Shown one piece after another: positions 20,701 through 31,989 of a stretch of DNA of 64,000 bases (its first letter is position 1; the number at the start of each line of letters is the position of its first letter). The notes beneath the pieces were generated by a model. The model did no database searches. It was not told where the DNA came from and was given only the letters and a program-made list of their open reading frames with translations. The translations under genes were made by a program, and so were the position numbers. The stretch covers positions 20,835,398 to 20,899,397 of the forward strand of contig CP099841.1 of NCBI GenBank assembly GCA_030062745.1, given 5' to 3'. Source of the stretch: Capitulum mitella (Eukaryota; Arthropoda; Thecostraca; Pollicipedomorpha; Pollicipedidae).

Positions 20701-21107
20701 CCGAGCTCGAGACGTCCCAGGCCGCCTGGTCCACTCGACGGGCGCTGCGAACAATTCGGAGGCGGTGTCGACGGACAGTGTCCAATCACAGCTCGACCCC
20801 AATGTGCTGAATCCATTACACGCGGAGCTACGCAAGCATTCGCAGGCTCAAGGTTTTGTTTCGTAAACATTGACGTGTTCACTGTCGAGGGTAAAAAGAC
20901 ATTCGAGGAGCTGCGAAATCTGTCGCGCCAGAGGTTTTTTCCCATATCGAAAAAATCCACTTCAAACACAAGCCTGCCGGTCCTTCGCACATCGGCAGTG
21001 GAACATCCGGATTCAAGTTAAAGCGGGGGGAGACGTACGCCGTTTTTAATCCTTTCTTTCTGGCCAAATTCATATCATCACCGTGACATTTTGGTTTTTA
21101 AAAGGTA
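17791..21107. other. Intergenic, no gene recognised
   Basis: There is no conserved coding sequence. At 18990-19042 two G/C runs enclosing CAAAGTGCCC and CATTTGCCC precede AGTTAAC, resembling the terminal sequence of the TTAA element at 22107, but no partner end was found. A 203-codon plus-strand ORF at 20410-21021 has no recognisable similarity and equally long ORFs oppose it. Confidence 0.55.
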
Positions 21108-22101
21108 GGCTTGTAAGCAATTCAAAATCGAATCAGAACTGATCCCGATTCACTTACTTTTTGTGAATCAGAATCAGAATTGACTCCCTTTTAGACAACT
21201 GTTAATTAAAATCGGAACCAGAATCGACGTTTGGCTCCAGAATCAGAATCAAATCCTTGACTCGATTCCCAAATCTTGATTCATTTGAATGCATGCTTTG
21301 TTTACCTTATAAATGAGACCATTTATAATCATTATTTGTAAAAATAACCATAAGGTCTATCAGCTATGAGAGTAGAACTAAATGGAAATGGAAAATGAGA
21401 ATTCCAGGTATGATACAATGACCAGTGGAATGTTGCCTTTATCGCCGTCATAAAAAACTACATTCTACACCCTGAATTAATATTTAGACCATGAGGCCAC
21501 ATGGCTGGAGCCTACCTTAATAAATTTCTGTACAGTTTCCTGCTGATATTCTATGCAATGCATTATTATTTGTGACTTTAACTTCTTGTTAAATATAAAT
21601 GTACCACGCATTGTTTGTGGGTACGTGCTGGTGAACAATTTTATTCTTATCATTAACCCTAGACACCAATGTACTTACATACTGAGATTTTTTATCTTGT
21701 TATTCAATGCAAATCGAATATGGGAGCAATTTTCTATGACGATGTGTAAAATGCCATGCAGTATACGATGTCATTATTTCAAAATACCATCCCATTAGGT
21801 ACTTACAGCAGGCCATGAAGTAACACAAGATCCAGGAATTAGCTATTTTGTTAATTTATATGTTCCATATATATTTACGAATAATTTAATTGATTAGCGT
21901 TTATGACAAAACTAAACTACAAGCACGGCTTTTGTCGTGTCGTAGATCATGAATCGAACCGATAACCTCAGTAAAAATGGTCTTTAAATCGGAATCGGAT
22001 CGATTCTCTATTTTCCAATGTCAGTCAGATTCAGAATCATCTTATTGGACTATGAATCAGAATCTAATCGATTCCCATTTTCGTGAATCGCTTACAAGTC
22101 T
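21108..22101 (+). mobile_element. 1-kb inverted-terminal element, copy 1 (degenerate GAATC repeats)
   Basis: The left end reads GGCTTGTAAGCAATTCA and the right end, reversed, AGACTTGTAAGCGATTCAC, giving an inverted terminal repeat of about 16 bp. The outer 150 bp of each end are packed with degenerate GAATCAGAATC motifs. The middle is AT-rich and non-coding, so this is a non-autonomous element. A second copy with the same ends is at 48976-49908. A target-site duplication is not clear. Confidence 0.75.
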
Positions 22102-22106
22102 GTTAA

Positions 22107-23272
22107 CCCGCGCACGATCGTCGGTCCGTTTCGAACATTGGCGACTGGGGGGGCAGTTGGCCGCCCCCCTCTAACTCACGAACGGTTGGTCGCACAATAA
22201 AAATAAGCATACCGTTGGAAAGCTTGTGACGAGTAGAGCTGCGAAACTGGTCTCATTTATTTAGTTTTAGATAACATGTAAGCAATTTACGCCCTATATA
22301 TATTTTCTCATAGCCGACTGCATGAGACCGAGAAATGGCCTGAATCTCAAGGGCTGTGACTAATGACTCATAGGTAAAGGCACCAGCGCACAAGTAAAGG
22401 TCCGCGGATGCCGATACACGATTTGTTAATGACGCGGAACTTGGTTAAAGACACGCTTCTACTTCGTTGCGTGGTACCAAATTGACGGGAACTAATTTTA
22501 GCGTTCCTTTATTTTCGCGAAAAAAGACGATCTGTGTAAATTTTATTGATCTTAGTGATTCTTATGATGGTTTTTCATGCTTAAATTTTAGAAAAATTAA
22601 TTAGTTACCAATCTACGAAATTGGCGGAGCTTTATTCGTGAGAGCCTGTTTATTTCCAAATTTTCCCATTTTTTCAAACTTTTTGAGGTTCCTGGTATTA
22701 CTTACGTCTGTGCAAGCTAGTTCTGCCATTTTCTACCCATTCTGAGAATTCATGATCGATTTTGACGGTGGTACATTTTGGCTCACTGCAGTTATTCGTG
22801 ACCTGACCTCAGGTCAATGGCTGGAAATCATTGATGCTTTGCCCAATGACGGCAACTAGATGTCTGCTTCACTCCACACTAAAAATGTTGTGAAATATTC
22901 TGTCAATTTCCGAAAAAACGACGATATGTCTTAAAAATGGGCTTGACCTTAAGTCAATAACCCGGAAAATTCCGAAAAATCTGAGATAGCATATTTGTTG
23001 CATCTATGACGATCACTAATCCCTGAAAGTATTATTGAGATATCTTGTTTTGCGAAAAAGTTAGAGGACGCTAAACTTTTTTGGACATAGGTCTGTTTGA
23101 CCTGACCTAGATCAGGCAACTGACCTGACCTGAGGTCAAAATTTTGACACGAGATGTAAAATTGATGAAGCAAAAGGTACACGAAGTTTCGTGACTCTGT
23201 GTTTGTTCGTTCTCTCGCAATCCCAAAAAAACCTCAGGGGGGGCAGCTAACTGCCCCCCAGTCGGGGACGGG
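22107..23272 (+). mobile_element. TTAA-flanked piggyBac-like non-autonomous element (family B)
   Basis: TTAA occurs at 22103-22106 and again at 23273-23276. The ends read CCCG at the left and, reversed, CCCGTCCCCGACTGGGGGG at the right. The left end carries CGACTGGGGGGGCAGTTGGC after a 30-bp insertion relative to the right end. A TTAA target duplication with CCC-initial ends is the signature of piggyBac elements. There is no transposase ORF. The interior contains clustered TGACCT/AGGTCA hexamers near 22800-22815 and 23100-23140. Confidence 0.72.
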
Positions 23273-23886
23273 TTAAGGGGGAGGGCACAGTGCCCCAGTT
23301 TTTCAGTGGCTCCGCCATCGTCCTTCACCGCACATCTAGTTTATTGAAAGTCTTGTCAGGCAAATGGAAGATAAGCAATAGACCAACCCCCAAAAACAAA
23401 ACATTTTGCTTCTCAAAATTAGCACGCAAAAATGGTTCCCCACTGACTGATTAATTGTAAGACCTGCCCTAAAGAAATTAAGCAGATAAAGGTAAAGTCC
23501 ATGGAACTCGAGCTATTTTAGGGAACATGTTTTTTTTTATATTTTGGCGTTAAAGCCTCTTTGGGCTAGTCATTGAAAACAGAAAACTAACACCATGCAT
23601 CAACCCGTTGTAGTTGTACTGCACCGAATTCGGTAATTTCAACGTAATCAACATGTTTATTGATCATAACACGTTTACAACTCTGCATTAATTGTTTGGG
23701 GTCCGGGGTTCGAATCCCGCTGTACCCTACGTTTTGTTTTTACCTCGGTGTGAAAGGCATGGATGTTTTCAACAAACGGCATTAAGAAAACATCGAAGTT
23801 TATTGTTTGGTGCCTGGTGGCACACATCCAATTAACACTCCTTAGCACTACTTCCATGCCTCGTAACATCAAGGCTTTTCAACGCC

Positions 23887-24487
23887 TTACACTATCGCAA
23901 TTTTCGCCAAGCTTGGATGCTTCTGGCGGTGGTGTTCTATGGCTTGCAGCAAGTGCTGTAGCTGATCTTCGTCGTGAGTTCTGTCAGCGAAGTCCTGTAT
24001 CAACTTTACTGCCCTTTTGGCGAGATCATTCACACACTCGACGTTTCGTGCGAACTCTTCGAACTCACGATATGAGGGATCTAACTCCCATTTGTTTCGG
24101 TCTCGCTCTATCCAATCTGAATCCACTCAGAAAGCTTCAAAGGCGCACCATGAGCTCGGTCCCACGAGTTCCGGGAGTCTGGTAGCTGTCGTCACCTTCG
24201 GGAACACGGGCTTACCGAGTTCGAAGTTTTCTGGCCTTGAGGATGCGTTCTGCCATCTCAGCTTTGATCGGCGGCGAGCTCTGTCGGCTGCGCAGTGCTA
24301 GGGGCACCACCGCCTCCGTTAAATACCACAAGTGACCCGACTGAGCCCGCTGAGCTGCTGTCGCGATCGGGGCACATTCAGTCGCATTGGAATATTCAGA
24401 GAGCAAGTGATAGAGCTTCAGGTCATAAAGCGGAACTTCTGCCACTTTCGGCAGCTTCAAACAAAACGGCTTATATAGCGTCTCCAC
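23887..24487 (-). pseudogene. Transposase-like C-terminus, left palindrome arm (frameshifted)
   Basis: Two minus-strand segments in different frames match the intact right-arm ORF. The segment at 24487-24212 contains SGHLWYLTEAVVPLAL. The segment at 24126-23887 contains VNDLAKRAVKLIQDFADRTH. The right arm has four additional bases (CACA) at the junction near 24895, which explains the frame change. The motif VNDLAKRAVKLIQ corresponds to VSDFAERAVALIQ of the degenerate gene at 15662-17790, so the same family is present. Confidence 0.7.
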
Positions 24488-24735
24488 TACACCTCATCTG
24501 GTTGCTCCATGCCAGCCTCTTGAACGCGTATAACAGAGAGGCCATCTGTCTGGTGTGGTATGGAGGCTGGCATGGAGCAACCAGATGACGTGCAAAAGAA
24601 ACATTACAAAACAGCCCGAGGTATTCTGTCAGTGTGCCGCGCTCGTGCACGTGCCGTATTGATCGAAGCTGCCAAATGCCGCAAAAGATTCGGTCCATGA
24701 CCTGAAGCTCTATCATTCGCTCTCTGAATACTCCA

Positions 24736-25254
24736 GTGCGACTGAATGAAACTGAATGTGCCCCGATCGCGACAGCAGCTCAGTGGGCTCAGTCGCGTCA
24801 CTTATGGTATTTAACGGAGGCGGTGGTGCCCCTAGCACTGCGCAGCCGACAGAGCTCGCCGCCGATCAAAGCTGAGATGGCAGGACGCATCCTCAGCACA
24901 ACAAGGCCAGAAAACTTCGAACTCGGTAAGCCCGTGTTCCCGAAGGTGACGGCAGCTACCAGACTCCCGGAACTCGTGGGACCGAGCTCATGGTGCGCCT
25001 TTGAAGCTTTCTGCGTGGATTCAGATTGGATAGAGCGAGACCCAAACGAATGGGAGTTAGATCCCTCATATCGTGAGTTCGAAGAGTTCGCACGAAACGT
25101 CGAGTGTGTAAATGATCTCGCCAAAATGGCAGTAAAGTTGATACAGGACTTCGCTGACAGAACTCACGACGAAGATCAGCTACAGGCCTTGCTGCAAGCC
25201 ATAGAACACCACCGCCAGAAGCATCCAAGCTTGGCGAAAATTGCGATAGTGTAA
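24736..25254 (+). CDS. Transposase-like C-terminal fragment, right palindrome arm
   Basis: A 172-codon open frame ending in TAA lies in the right arm. It reads SRHLWYLTEAVVPLALRSRQ, later DWIERDPNEWELDPSYREFE and VNDLAKMAVKLIQDFADRTH, then DEDQLQALLQAIEHHRQKHP. These match the C-terminal blocks of the 15662-17790 pseudogene (HLLWCPSEEL, DPADWE, DFAERAVALIQ, LLQVVENN). The N-terminal two thirds of the family, including the FDTTSSNTG block, is absent. This is a 5'-truncated remnant with an open frame rather than a functional transposase. The start codon given is only the first one in the frame. Confidence 0.5.
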   Translation: MRLNETECAPIATAAQWAQSRHLWYLTEAVVPLALRSRQSSPPIKAEMAGRILSTTRPENFELGKPVFPKVTAATRLPELVGPSSWCAFEAFCVDSDWIERDPNEWELDPSYREFEEFARNVECVNDLAKMAVKLIQDFADRTHDEDQLQALLQAIEHHRQKHPSLAKIAIV

Positions 25255-25754
25255 GGCGTTGAAAAGCCTTGATGTTACGAGGCATGGAAGTAGTGCTAAG
25301 GAGTGTTTATTGGATGTGTGCCACCAGGCGCCAAACAATAAACTTTAATGTTTTCTTAATGCCGTTTGTTTAAAAACATCCATGCCTTTCACACCGAGGT
25401 AAAAACAAAACGCAGGGTACAGCGGCATTCGATCCCCGGACCCCAAACAATTAATGCAGAGTTGTAAACGTGTTATGATCAATAAACACGTTGATTACGT
25501 TGAAATTACCGAATTCGGTGCAGTACAACGACAGCGGCTTATGAGTGGTGTTAGCTTTCTGTTTTCAATGATAAACTGAACGGAGATTTGAACGCCAAAA
25601 TGCAAAACATGCTTTTCTAAAATGGCTTGAGCTCCATGGATTTTAACTTTATTTGCTTGATTCTTCACGGCAAATCTTAGAATTCAGCAGTCAGTGCAAC
25701 ACCGTTTTTGCGTGTTAGCTTTGAGAAAAAAATGTTTTTTTGGGGGTCGGTCTA

Positions 25755-27801
25755 ATGAGTTGGCTGGGCATGTGGAGCTGTCGGGCCCGTCTATAGCGGT
25801 CACCGGACACCGCTCAAACGTGGGCCTCTGGGGAAAAAAACGTGGCCTGTGGGGAAACAGAGCTGGCTTTGCAGCTTCACGCACGGCTCACTTCGAGCTG
25901 CGGATTGGACGGCGAGCCGACGGCGTGGGCTGTCGCCTCACGAGGGTTCCCATGTGGCCGCAGGAGAGCAGCGGCGATCCTGCCAGCGGCAGAAAAGGCG
26001 GCCGAAGAGCGATGCTGTCGGCAGGCTTAGCTTGCATTTCATAGCTGGGGTCTGACGACAGTCAGTGACCAGTGACAAGTGGAACATAGCCCCGGAACAC
26101 AGCCAGTGACCAGTGAGAGACGGAACATAGCTCCGGAACACAGCGTCTGAACAGAGTCGGTTATAGAACTGAACTCCGGAACACAGTCTGAACGGGGTGT
26201 GAAGTTAAAAAGAAAAAATGAGCTCCGAGATAAAGGGTCTGAACGGGGCGGTGTCAAGTGGTCAACCCGGAGCACAGGCCCTGAACAGGGTGGGTTTACG
26301 AAACTGATCTCCGGCCCACAGCGTCTGAAGTATAAACAGTCCTGAGGCGACTCAGCATCGACTGCTCCGCCAGACCGCGTGCTCAGCTCGTCCGTCAACT
26401 GCTCTGCCGGACCGGTACCCCGGCTCATGACTGCCGACTGCTCTGCGAGACCAGGTCCCCGATCCATGTCCCGCGACTGAGAGACGAACGATCCTGGAAG
26501 CCTTCCGCTCGAAAACTGCGAAGTGTTAAGACAAAGGGTGGCTAAAAGCCATGTTACTCCTCCCCTTCTCCAACCAAAAAGGGGGGCGTGGCCCCGATGA
26601 CCCCCCCCCCCCCCGAATTCGCGAGTGAGGAAGCATCAGCTGTCCACCGTTTGCAGTCGAAATAAAGCGCTCGTCTCGAAATCTCAGTGGTAAAGTGACG
26701 GGGGTTCGAATTGAGCACCACCTTTAAATCGCAACACCGCGGGCAATCGGAGGAGAGGGACGTAATCACGCTACGAAGTTTAACTGGGAGCCCAGGAAGC
26801 TTTCATAAAATCCTTACAAGTCAAACACCTCGGTATATTGACACTCGCGGTAGCATTCTCCAACCGACGTGTAGAACAACTGTGAATGACGAATTCCCAG
26901 AAGTTCGTCAAAAAATTTAGATCGGCTACATTAACTGTGTATGAAGGAGCGGCGGCTTGTCCAATTATGGACAGTTTTACATCTATATCACCGTCGAAAG
27001 GGGCTTAAAAAACGGCATGGAGCGTCGAGGAATATCATCGCAACACTGAGACAGCTCGAAGTAAAAGCTAATAAAATCTACCGATAGTACATTTCCATAT
27101 AACGCACAAACGATCAATGCCGTCGTCAGCATTGCAGCGGACTCAAAGCATAGCCAGCGGCCGTGAGTCTAATGCAAAAACAAACGTGCACTTTTAACAG
27201 AAGCCAACAGATCTTCGACAAATCGAGCCATCATTTGTTCAAAACGTTAAAATGTCGTCGGGAAACATGAGATACACCATAACGATAACGGCATTCACTC
27301 GCTTGGCAAATCCTGCACATCTAGAAGGAAATGTACAGCTCAAGCACACGAAAGGCATATATCAACCTTAAACGCATGTGCATTCTCTATGAGATGGAAT
27401 GGTGTCGCCATTAGCAGCCGCTGGTTGGGTCGTGATCAGACGTGCTGGAGTCGGCGGCGGCGCGCTGCTGCGCCCCCAGGGGAGCTGCACGGTGGCCGGA
27501 CGGTACACGGTAAACGGCCGTGTGCCGTGTAGAGGCCGGGCACAGCGCCCGCACCTTTCCGACCTCTCCGGTGGTCGCGGCCAGCGGTCTCAGCGCATCA
27601 GCCGCCACCAGCCGCTAGGACCGCCGGCGGCGACGCTGACGCCTCCTGACGGTCCGGGACGGCGGTGGACGAGGGCCGGCCGCGGCCCGTCACTGTCCCG
27701 TCCGCAGCGGGCGCCCGGAACGTCCCTCGCCGTGCCTGCCGGCCTGCCGGCGCCGCCCTGGGACGAGCGGCGAGTCACTGTCGCAGCGGCGGCCGGCCGC
27801 G
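25755..27801. other. Intergenic / frequenin 3' flank
   Basis: The stretch holds a degenerate tandem repeat at 26050-26340 and a tRNA-like B box (GGGGGTTCGAATT, near 26700) without a convincing A box. The GC-rich sequence at 27400-27800 next to the frequenin stop is probably its 3' UTR. No gene was recognised. Confidence 0.55.
26050..26340. repeat. Degenerate tandem repeat around CCGGAACACAG
   Basis: CCGGAACACAG or CTCCGGAACACAGCG recurs about six times with phrases such as GTCTGAAC at irregular 40-60 bp spacing. Confidence 0.65.
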
Positions 27802-27972
27802 TTACGGCGTCTCACCGAAACTGAGCGCCTGCACTATCCTCGGGTCCGTCTTGCTGCCCTCCTTGAACTCCTCGAAGGTGAGCTGGTTGTCGCCGTTCTG
27901 GTCCATCAGCTCGTAGATTTTGTCGACGCGACTCTTGGCACTGTTCTCGTCGTCGTCGCTCACGTGCTGGCC
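27802..27972 (-). CDS. Frq: Frequenin/NCS-1 exon 7 (EF-hand 4, C-terminus)
   Basis: Fifty-six codons plus TAA. The peptide starts [20 protein letters not shown] and contains the fourth EF-hand loop, [12 protein letters not shown]. It ends [18 protein letters not shown] and ETP. The acceptor is CATTGCCAG/GGC, phase 0. Relative to known frequenins (for example DKNHDGKLTLEE in flies), loop position 6, normally Gly, is Asn. I end the CDS at the in-frame TAA because the family ends a few residues after IVQALSL. A GTGAGA inside the last codons could be a donor, but no further exon is needed. Confidence 0.96.
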   Translation of the reverse strand, partial: GQHVSDDDENSAKSRVDKIYELMDQNGDNQLTFEEFKEGSKTDPRIVQALSFGETP

Positions 27973-28224
27973 CTGGCAATGTCGGAAATTTTACTTTCGC
28001 TCTCCAAAAAAAAGATAAGCAATGTTCGGGCGACTCGGAGACAACGGCAAGGTTTTGCCGCTAGGATTTAAGGTACCGGCGATGATATGGCTAGGTGAGG
28101 CTGAAAGAGCTAATCTGCAAATGCATAGCGAGATATGTGGCGCCAGGTATACGAGAAGGATAAGTGGCTAAAAGCATTGTTTGCCAAATGTTCTGGTCCT
28201 TTCGCTTTGGATTGGAGTACTTAC

Positions 28225-28313
28225 AACCATTTCGTAGATTGCCCCCACGATGTTGTACATTTCTTCTCTCGTTATGTATCCATCGTTGTCCACATCGTAA
28301 AGTTTAAAGGCCC
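28225..28313 (-). CDS. Frq: Frequenin/NCS-1 exon 6 (EF-hand 3)
   Basis: Two bases complete Trp, then 29 codons: [20 protein letters not shown], then IVGAIYEMV. The loop [12 protein letters not shown] is a canonical EF-hand. The acceptor is TATTTGCAG and the donor GTAAGT. Flies have VDAIYQMV at this place. Confidence 0.98.
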
Positions 28314-28848
28314 CTGCAAATATTAGTTTCCATTTAACTTGCGCGATTTGGAACGGCAACACTAATTATAGATATACACTCTGTGCTTGCTGTGTCTTTA
28401 AGGAATCGGAAGAATGAAACTGACTGTTGTGGAAAACATGTTAGCTACCAGGCACCATATAGTTAAAAGTCACCGAATAGCCAACAAGCATATGTTTCTT
28501 GTCTGGCATGTTGAAAACAAAAAGACTTCTTTTCAAGGGTTAATTCCTGATCAGAAAAGTTTGATTCTATGGGGTTTTTAACTGCTAGGGATGAGGATTG
28601 ACAACGCACCCACGTGGAGGTAGTATTTAATGCATGGCCCTTTCTATGATCCTATGTGTTAGATACTTCACGTTAGGTGCGATAACGCACTGGGCCACCA
28701 CAGTTATTAGTTCCGACTGCTCATTCACGCTTGCTGCAGCGCCGCAGCGACGCTATAGTCTCAAGAGAAGGGCAGTTTGGTTCGCCACTGGAACTACAGG
28801 AATTCATGGGTAACGCAGAACACATTTTTCAAACACGAGCAGACTTAC
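28314..28848 (-). other. Frq: Frequenin intron 5
   Basis: The intron has donor GTAAGT and acceptor TATTTGCAG. No internal feature was recognised. Confidence 0.9.
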
Positions 28849-28927
28849 ACTCCAGCTTTTCGTCCATGTTACCCCGTGATGTCACACTTAGCGCTTTGAT
28901 GAATTCTTGGAACTCTATGGATCCATC
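28849..28927 (-). CDS. Frq: Frequenin/NCS-1 exon 5 (EF-hand 2, second half)
   Basis: Twenty-six codons plus one base: [20 protein letters not shown], then MDEKLE. Together with the end of exon 4 it forms the EF-hand loop [12 protein letters not shown]. The acceptor is TATTGCAG and the donor GTAAGT. The residual T joins GG of exon 6 to make the conserved Trp. Confidence 0.98.
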
Positions 28928-30330
28928 CTGCAATACAAAACATCAGTTGTTCAGATCATAAAAACAGCTTGTAAAATGATACGAATCCTGAATTATGTAC
29001 ATTTTTGCAGCCTCTGACACCTGAAAAAGTAGTATAACGCAAGTCCATTTGAAGAAAACGCCAGGCATTTGCTCCCAAAAGCCCTCTGCAGACACGTATT
29101 TCTTTTACACAAAATCATAAACACAAAAGCACCTGGAAGTTCGTAATACAGTTCACGTCAAACGTTCTGCTGTGTATTTCTGCATTATCACAGATAACTC
29201 CTGAATGAAGTCGGTAACGACTGAAGCCTTTATTCCAATACGGAAAGCTTTTAACTATCCCGTCAAGTTCTCCTTAGAAACCGGTATGTTAGATTTACTA
29301 ACTCACGCGACGATTATGTATTTATTTTGATTGGACCCCCGTTTTATGATCTTATTTTCCCTCCGTCGGGGCTCGGATATTGTCCTCGAATAAAATCGTA
29401 CGCATATCGACCCTTGTATTGCATCTTTTGAACATAGGCTTGAAACAATACAATAGATCAAAGCTAAAAGATCCAACAATGCGCTCCACACTTCTTTGAC
29501 AGAAATGGGCCCCCTTCGGCAGTTTGCATTGTGTTGTAAGGACTCTGTAGAGCGCTTGATATTTTGTGGCAACTATTTTGTCGCTTGGACGTTTCATCAG
29601 ATGGTCGTTAGACAGTTCCGGTGTTTTCAAGATGAGTCCTGTTGTTGATTGTCGGCGTCTGGCTTGTCCAATCATGGCACAAGAAGCTTACGTTTTCTAA
29701 TTAGTTTTGCAGCGTCTCAGATCTTCTTAGTATAATTGCTGCATCTAAGTCTGGACCTCAGCATCTTTTTGAGACAGGAAGTTTTCAACAGAAAAAAAAA
29801 CGACAGAAGATAATGATACTTGTTAGGACAAGCTTCTGTAAGAAAAGACTCACAGAAGGAATTTCAAAACAAAGCCACCTTTACCACCGAAACACTGAAA
29901 AAAAGAGAAATCGCTTTCATCGTCTGCTTGGCTGATCGCTCGTGTGTTTAGGGCCCGCCAGGGTTCACCGGAAATGGATCCGCCGTGGTTCCGACTCTGT
30001 TTCGTCACGCAGCTGTAGCGTGTTTCGAGCCTGACTTTGGCCGCTGTAAGTGGAGCCAAGTCAGGCCACAACCACGCCTACATAAGTGGAAGCGTGACAC
30101 AGGCCCATGTTCATTTCCGACCGGGGAAGTCGGTTCGGCACGTGTTCGTCCACCGTCAGCGCCGAACTATTCAATCTAAGTTTGGTTCCGTTTTAGTGGG
30201 TTACGAACGTGACGTTTCTCCGGCACGCTCCTCTGCGGTCTGGTAATGCCAGCTGGTGCTGCGATGGGGAGACTCCTCAGCTGGCGGCGGCTGCAAGAGT
30301 CCGAGACAGCCGAGTCGACCGGTCGCTCAC
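28928..30330 (-). other. Frq: Frequenin intron 4
   Basis: A 1.4-kb intron with donor GTGAGC. No repeat or gene was recognised in it. Confidence 0.9.
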
Positions 30331-30420
30331 CTTGTTGACGTCGAATACCCGGAACACAAGCGAGGCAAACTTGGTGGGGTCGCCGTGAGGGAAAAACTGT
30401 TTGTAGATCTTGATGAAGCC
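30331..30420 (-). CDS. Frq: Frequenin/NCS-1 exon 4
   Basis: Thirty codons, phase 0: [20 protein letters not shown], then [10 protein letters not shown]. This is the most family-specific segment; flies read [20 protein letters not shown]. The acceptor is TTTCTTCAG and the donor GTGAGC. Confidence 0.98.
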
Positions 30421-31940
30421 CTGAAGAAAACAAAAGACTAGGTGAGGATTTTCTGAAGAGTTTTTTCTTCCCCTTGCATTACTGCCGTGTTTTCAAGAAG
30501 AGCGTACAGGGAGAACTTTGTTAACTTGTTATTCCAGCAGCCCGTAATTGGAGAGATGAAACATTGCCATAATAGTTCACTCAACTCCTCAAACGCCTAA
30601 AGCGCCCCAACGGCACCCGGATATTTCGTCCTAATGGTATCACAAGAAGGCTATGGCTAAGTCTCACTTGGGCTCGCGTCACAGTTTCTCATTCGACACC
30701 TCCACGTTACAGTAAGCCCTATTGATGTTGTGACTCCTATTTGACAGGATAAAAAGTGCCGTAATTGGAAATACGACTGTGCACGTTTGAAGCCAAGACC
30801 CATTTTGGCAGTGAGGTGAAACAGAGATTTACCAAAGCTCCAGAGGGCACCAATGCTTCCTTCTCTCCAGACCATGATTGGCTTTTGCTGTCGTGATGTC
30901 AGGCTGCAAGTGATATCGTTTTAAAGAGATATTGTCAAATAAAGAGATCCTCGTCATGTACAAACTTCTGGGAGTTTGACCGAGAGGAGTGATTAGGTGC
31001 TTCTGCAAATTACGTAACGCATGTTTACCTTACTTTTACCCCTTCCGGCAAACCTTTTCAGACGTAGTGGTAATGCTTTTCAGACGTCGTGACTTCCTCT
31101 TAGCCATTAGTCTAACGTCGACCGCGACCACCCTCTCCGCCCGTTGCGAAATTTATTGAAGAGCCCTTATTTGGCACAACATGAATGTTCATTCATACAA
31201 TCTAAGAAAATGGTGCCAAAATAAAACTTAAACATATAGAGAACGAGCAAAACATGTCTTGCAAAACGCATAATCTGGAACGCAGAAATTCTCCCTATCG
31301 CAAAATAAAAACGGTAAAAACTTGGCTGTGCTCCTAGGCATTCCAAAATGACGTAAACGTAACAGTATTTTTAAGGCTCTTGTGGATGCAGTCACAGGAC
31401 ATTCTCGATTGTACAGCTCAATGCTAGCTTTCAGATGTGTCTTCGTATAGTTTACCAGTTTGCAAGAAAAAAAGACAAAAAATTTGTAGCCTCAGTTTAT
31501 TGCACGATACATATTCAACACATAATTACTGTTAGTAATACTTGTATAACGCACATGCCTGCCTGTAATAGTCGAGTACGTGTTAGCAGTTTTAGTTCAA
31601 GTAAAACTGCAAATCGCCGCTGAGCGCCCAGACGGCGCGGCTTGGCTGAACGCCGAGCCGGCATGGCCGGGCCGTCCAGCAGGCGTCCAGCAGGCGTCCA
31701 GCAGCCGGAGCAGCCGGTCGCCGGCCGCCCGCCACCCCAAATTGCATTGCCTCTTTTTGAACTAGTAAATGACCGCTGTAATCTACCCACATTTTGAGCA
31801 AGATATGTGAAGCATCGGTCATCATCGAGCGGCGGTAAACCCTGCGCTATTTACCAGCAAAGTCATTGCGAACCAGAAACATTCCTGCATTTCACAACAT
31901 CGCGGCAAAAGATTGCCGGCAGTGTTTTTCCAGTACTTAC
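30421..31940 (-). other. Frq: Frequenin intron 3
   Basis: A 1.5-kb intron with donor GTAAGT. A short GC-rich duplicated block, GGCGTCCAGCA, lies near 31680-31700. Nothing else was recognised. Confidence 0.9.
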
Positions 31941-31989
31941 CTGTTCGTCAAGCTCGCCATTTGGGTAATCCTTGATGAAACCCTTGTGC
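31941..31989 (-). CDS. Frq: Frequenin/NCS-1 exon 3
   Basis: One base completes Trp, then 16 codons: HKGFIKDYPNGELDEQ. Flies read HKGFLKDCPNGLLTEQ. The acceptor is CCGTTACAG and the donor GTAAGT. The Cys of the degenerate first EF-hand in other frequenins (KDCP) is Tyr here. Confidence 0.97.

Larger units (their letters stand above)
23379..25754. mobile_element. 2.4-kb imperfect palindrome of two transposon 3' ends
   Basis: Two arms of about 1.15-1.2 kb are inverted repeats of each other around a centre near 24540. The outermost match is the left TAGACCAACCCCC against the right GGGGGTCGGTCTA. Next inward is CCGAATTCGGTGCAGTACAAC. Innermost is GGCTGGCATGGAGCAACCAG. Divergence is roughly 10% plus small indels, and the right arm has about 50 extra bases near 24600-24660. 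Each arm carries one copy of a transposase-like C-terminus reading outward, and a tRNA-like B box GGTTCGAATCCC (23707 region) or its altered complement (25430 region). Confidence 0.85.

Noticed and set aside
20410-21021. 203-codon plus-strand ORF
   Set aside because: No recognisable motif; overlapping 153-codon and 142-codon minus-strand ORFs of similar quality indicate chance openness.
23690-23730. tRNA gene suggested by GGGGTTCGAATCCCGC
   Set aside because: Only a T-arm/B-box-like piece is present, with no acceptor, D or anticodon arm. The mirror copy near 25430 is mutated. It is a repeat end, not a tRNA.
26680-26720. tRNA-like sequence CAGTGGTAAAG...GGGTTCGAATT
   Set aside because: The A-like and B-like boxes are too close and no cloverleaf can be drawn.
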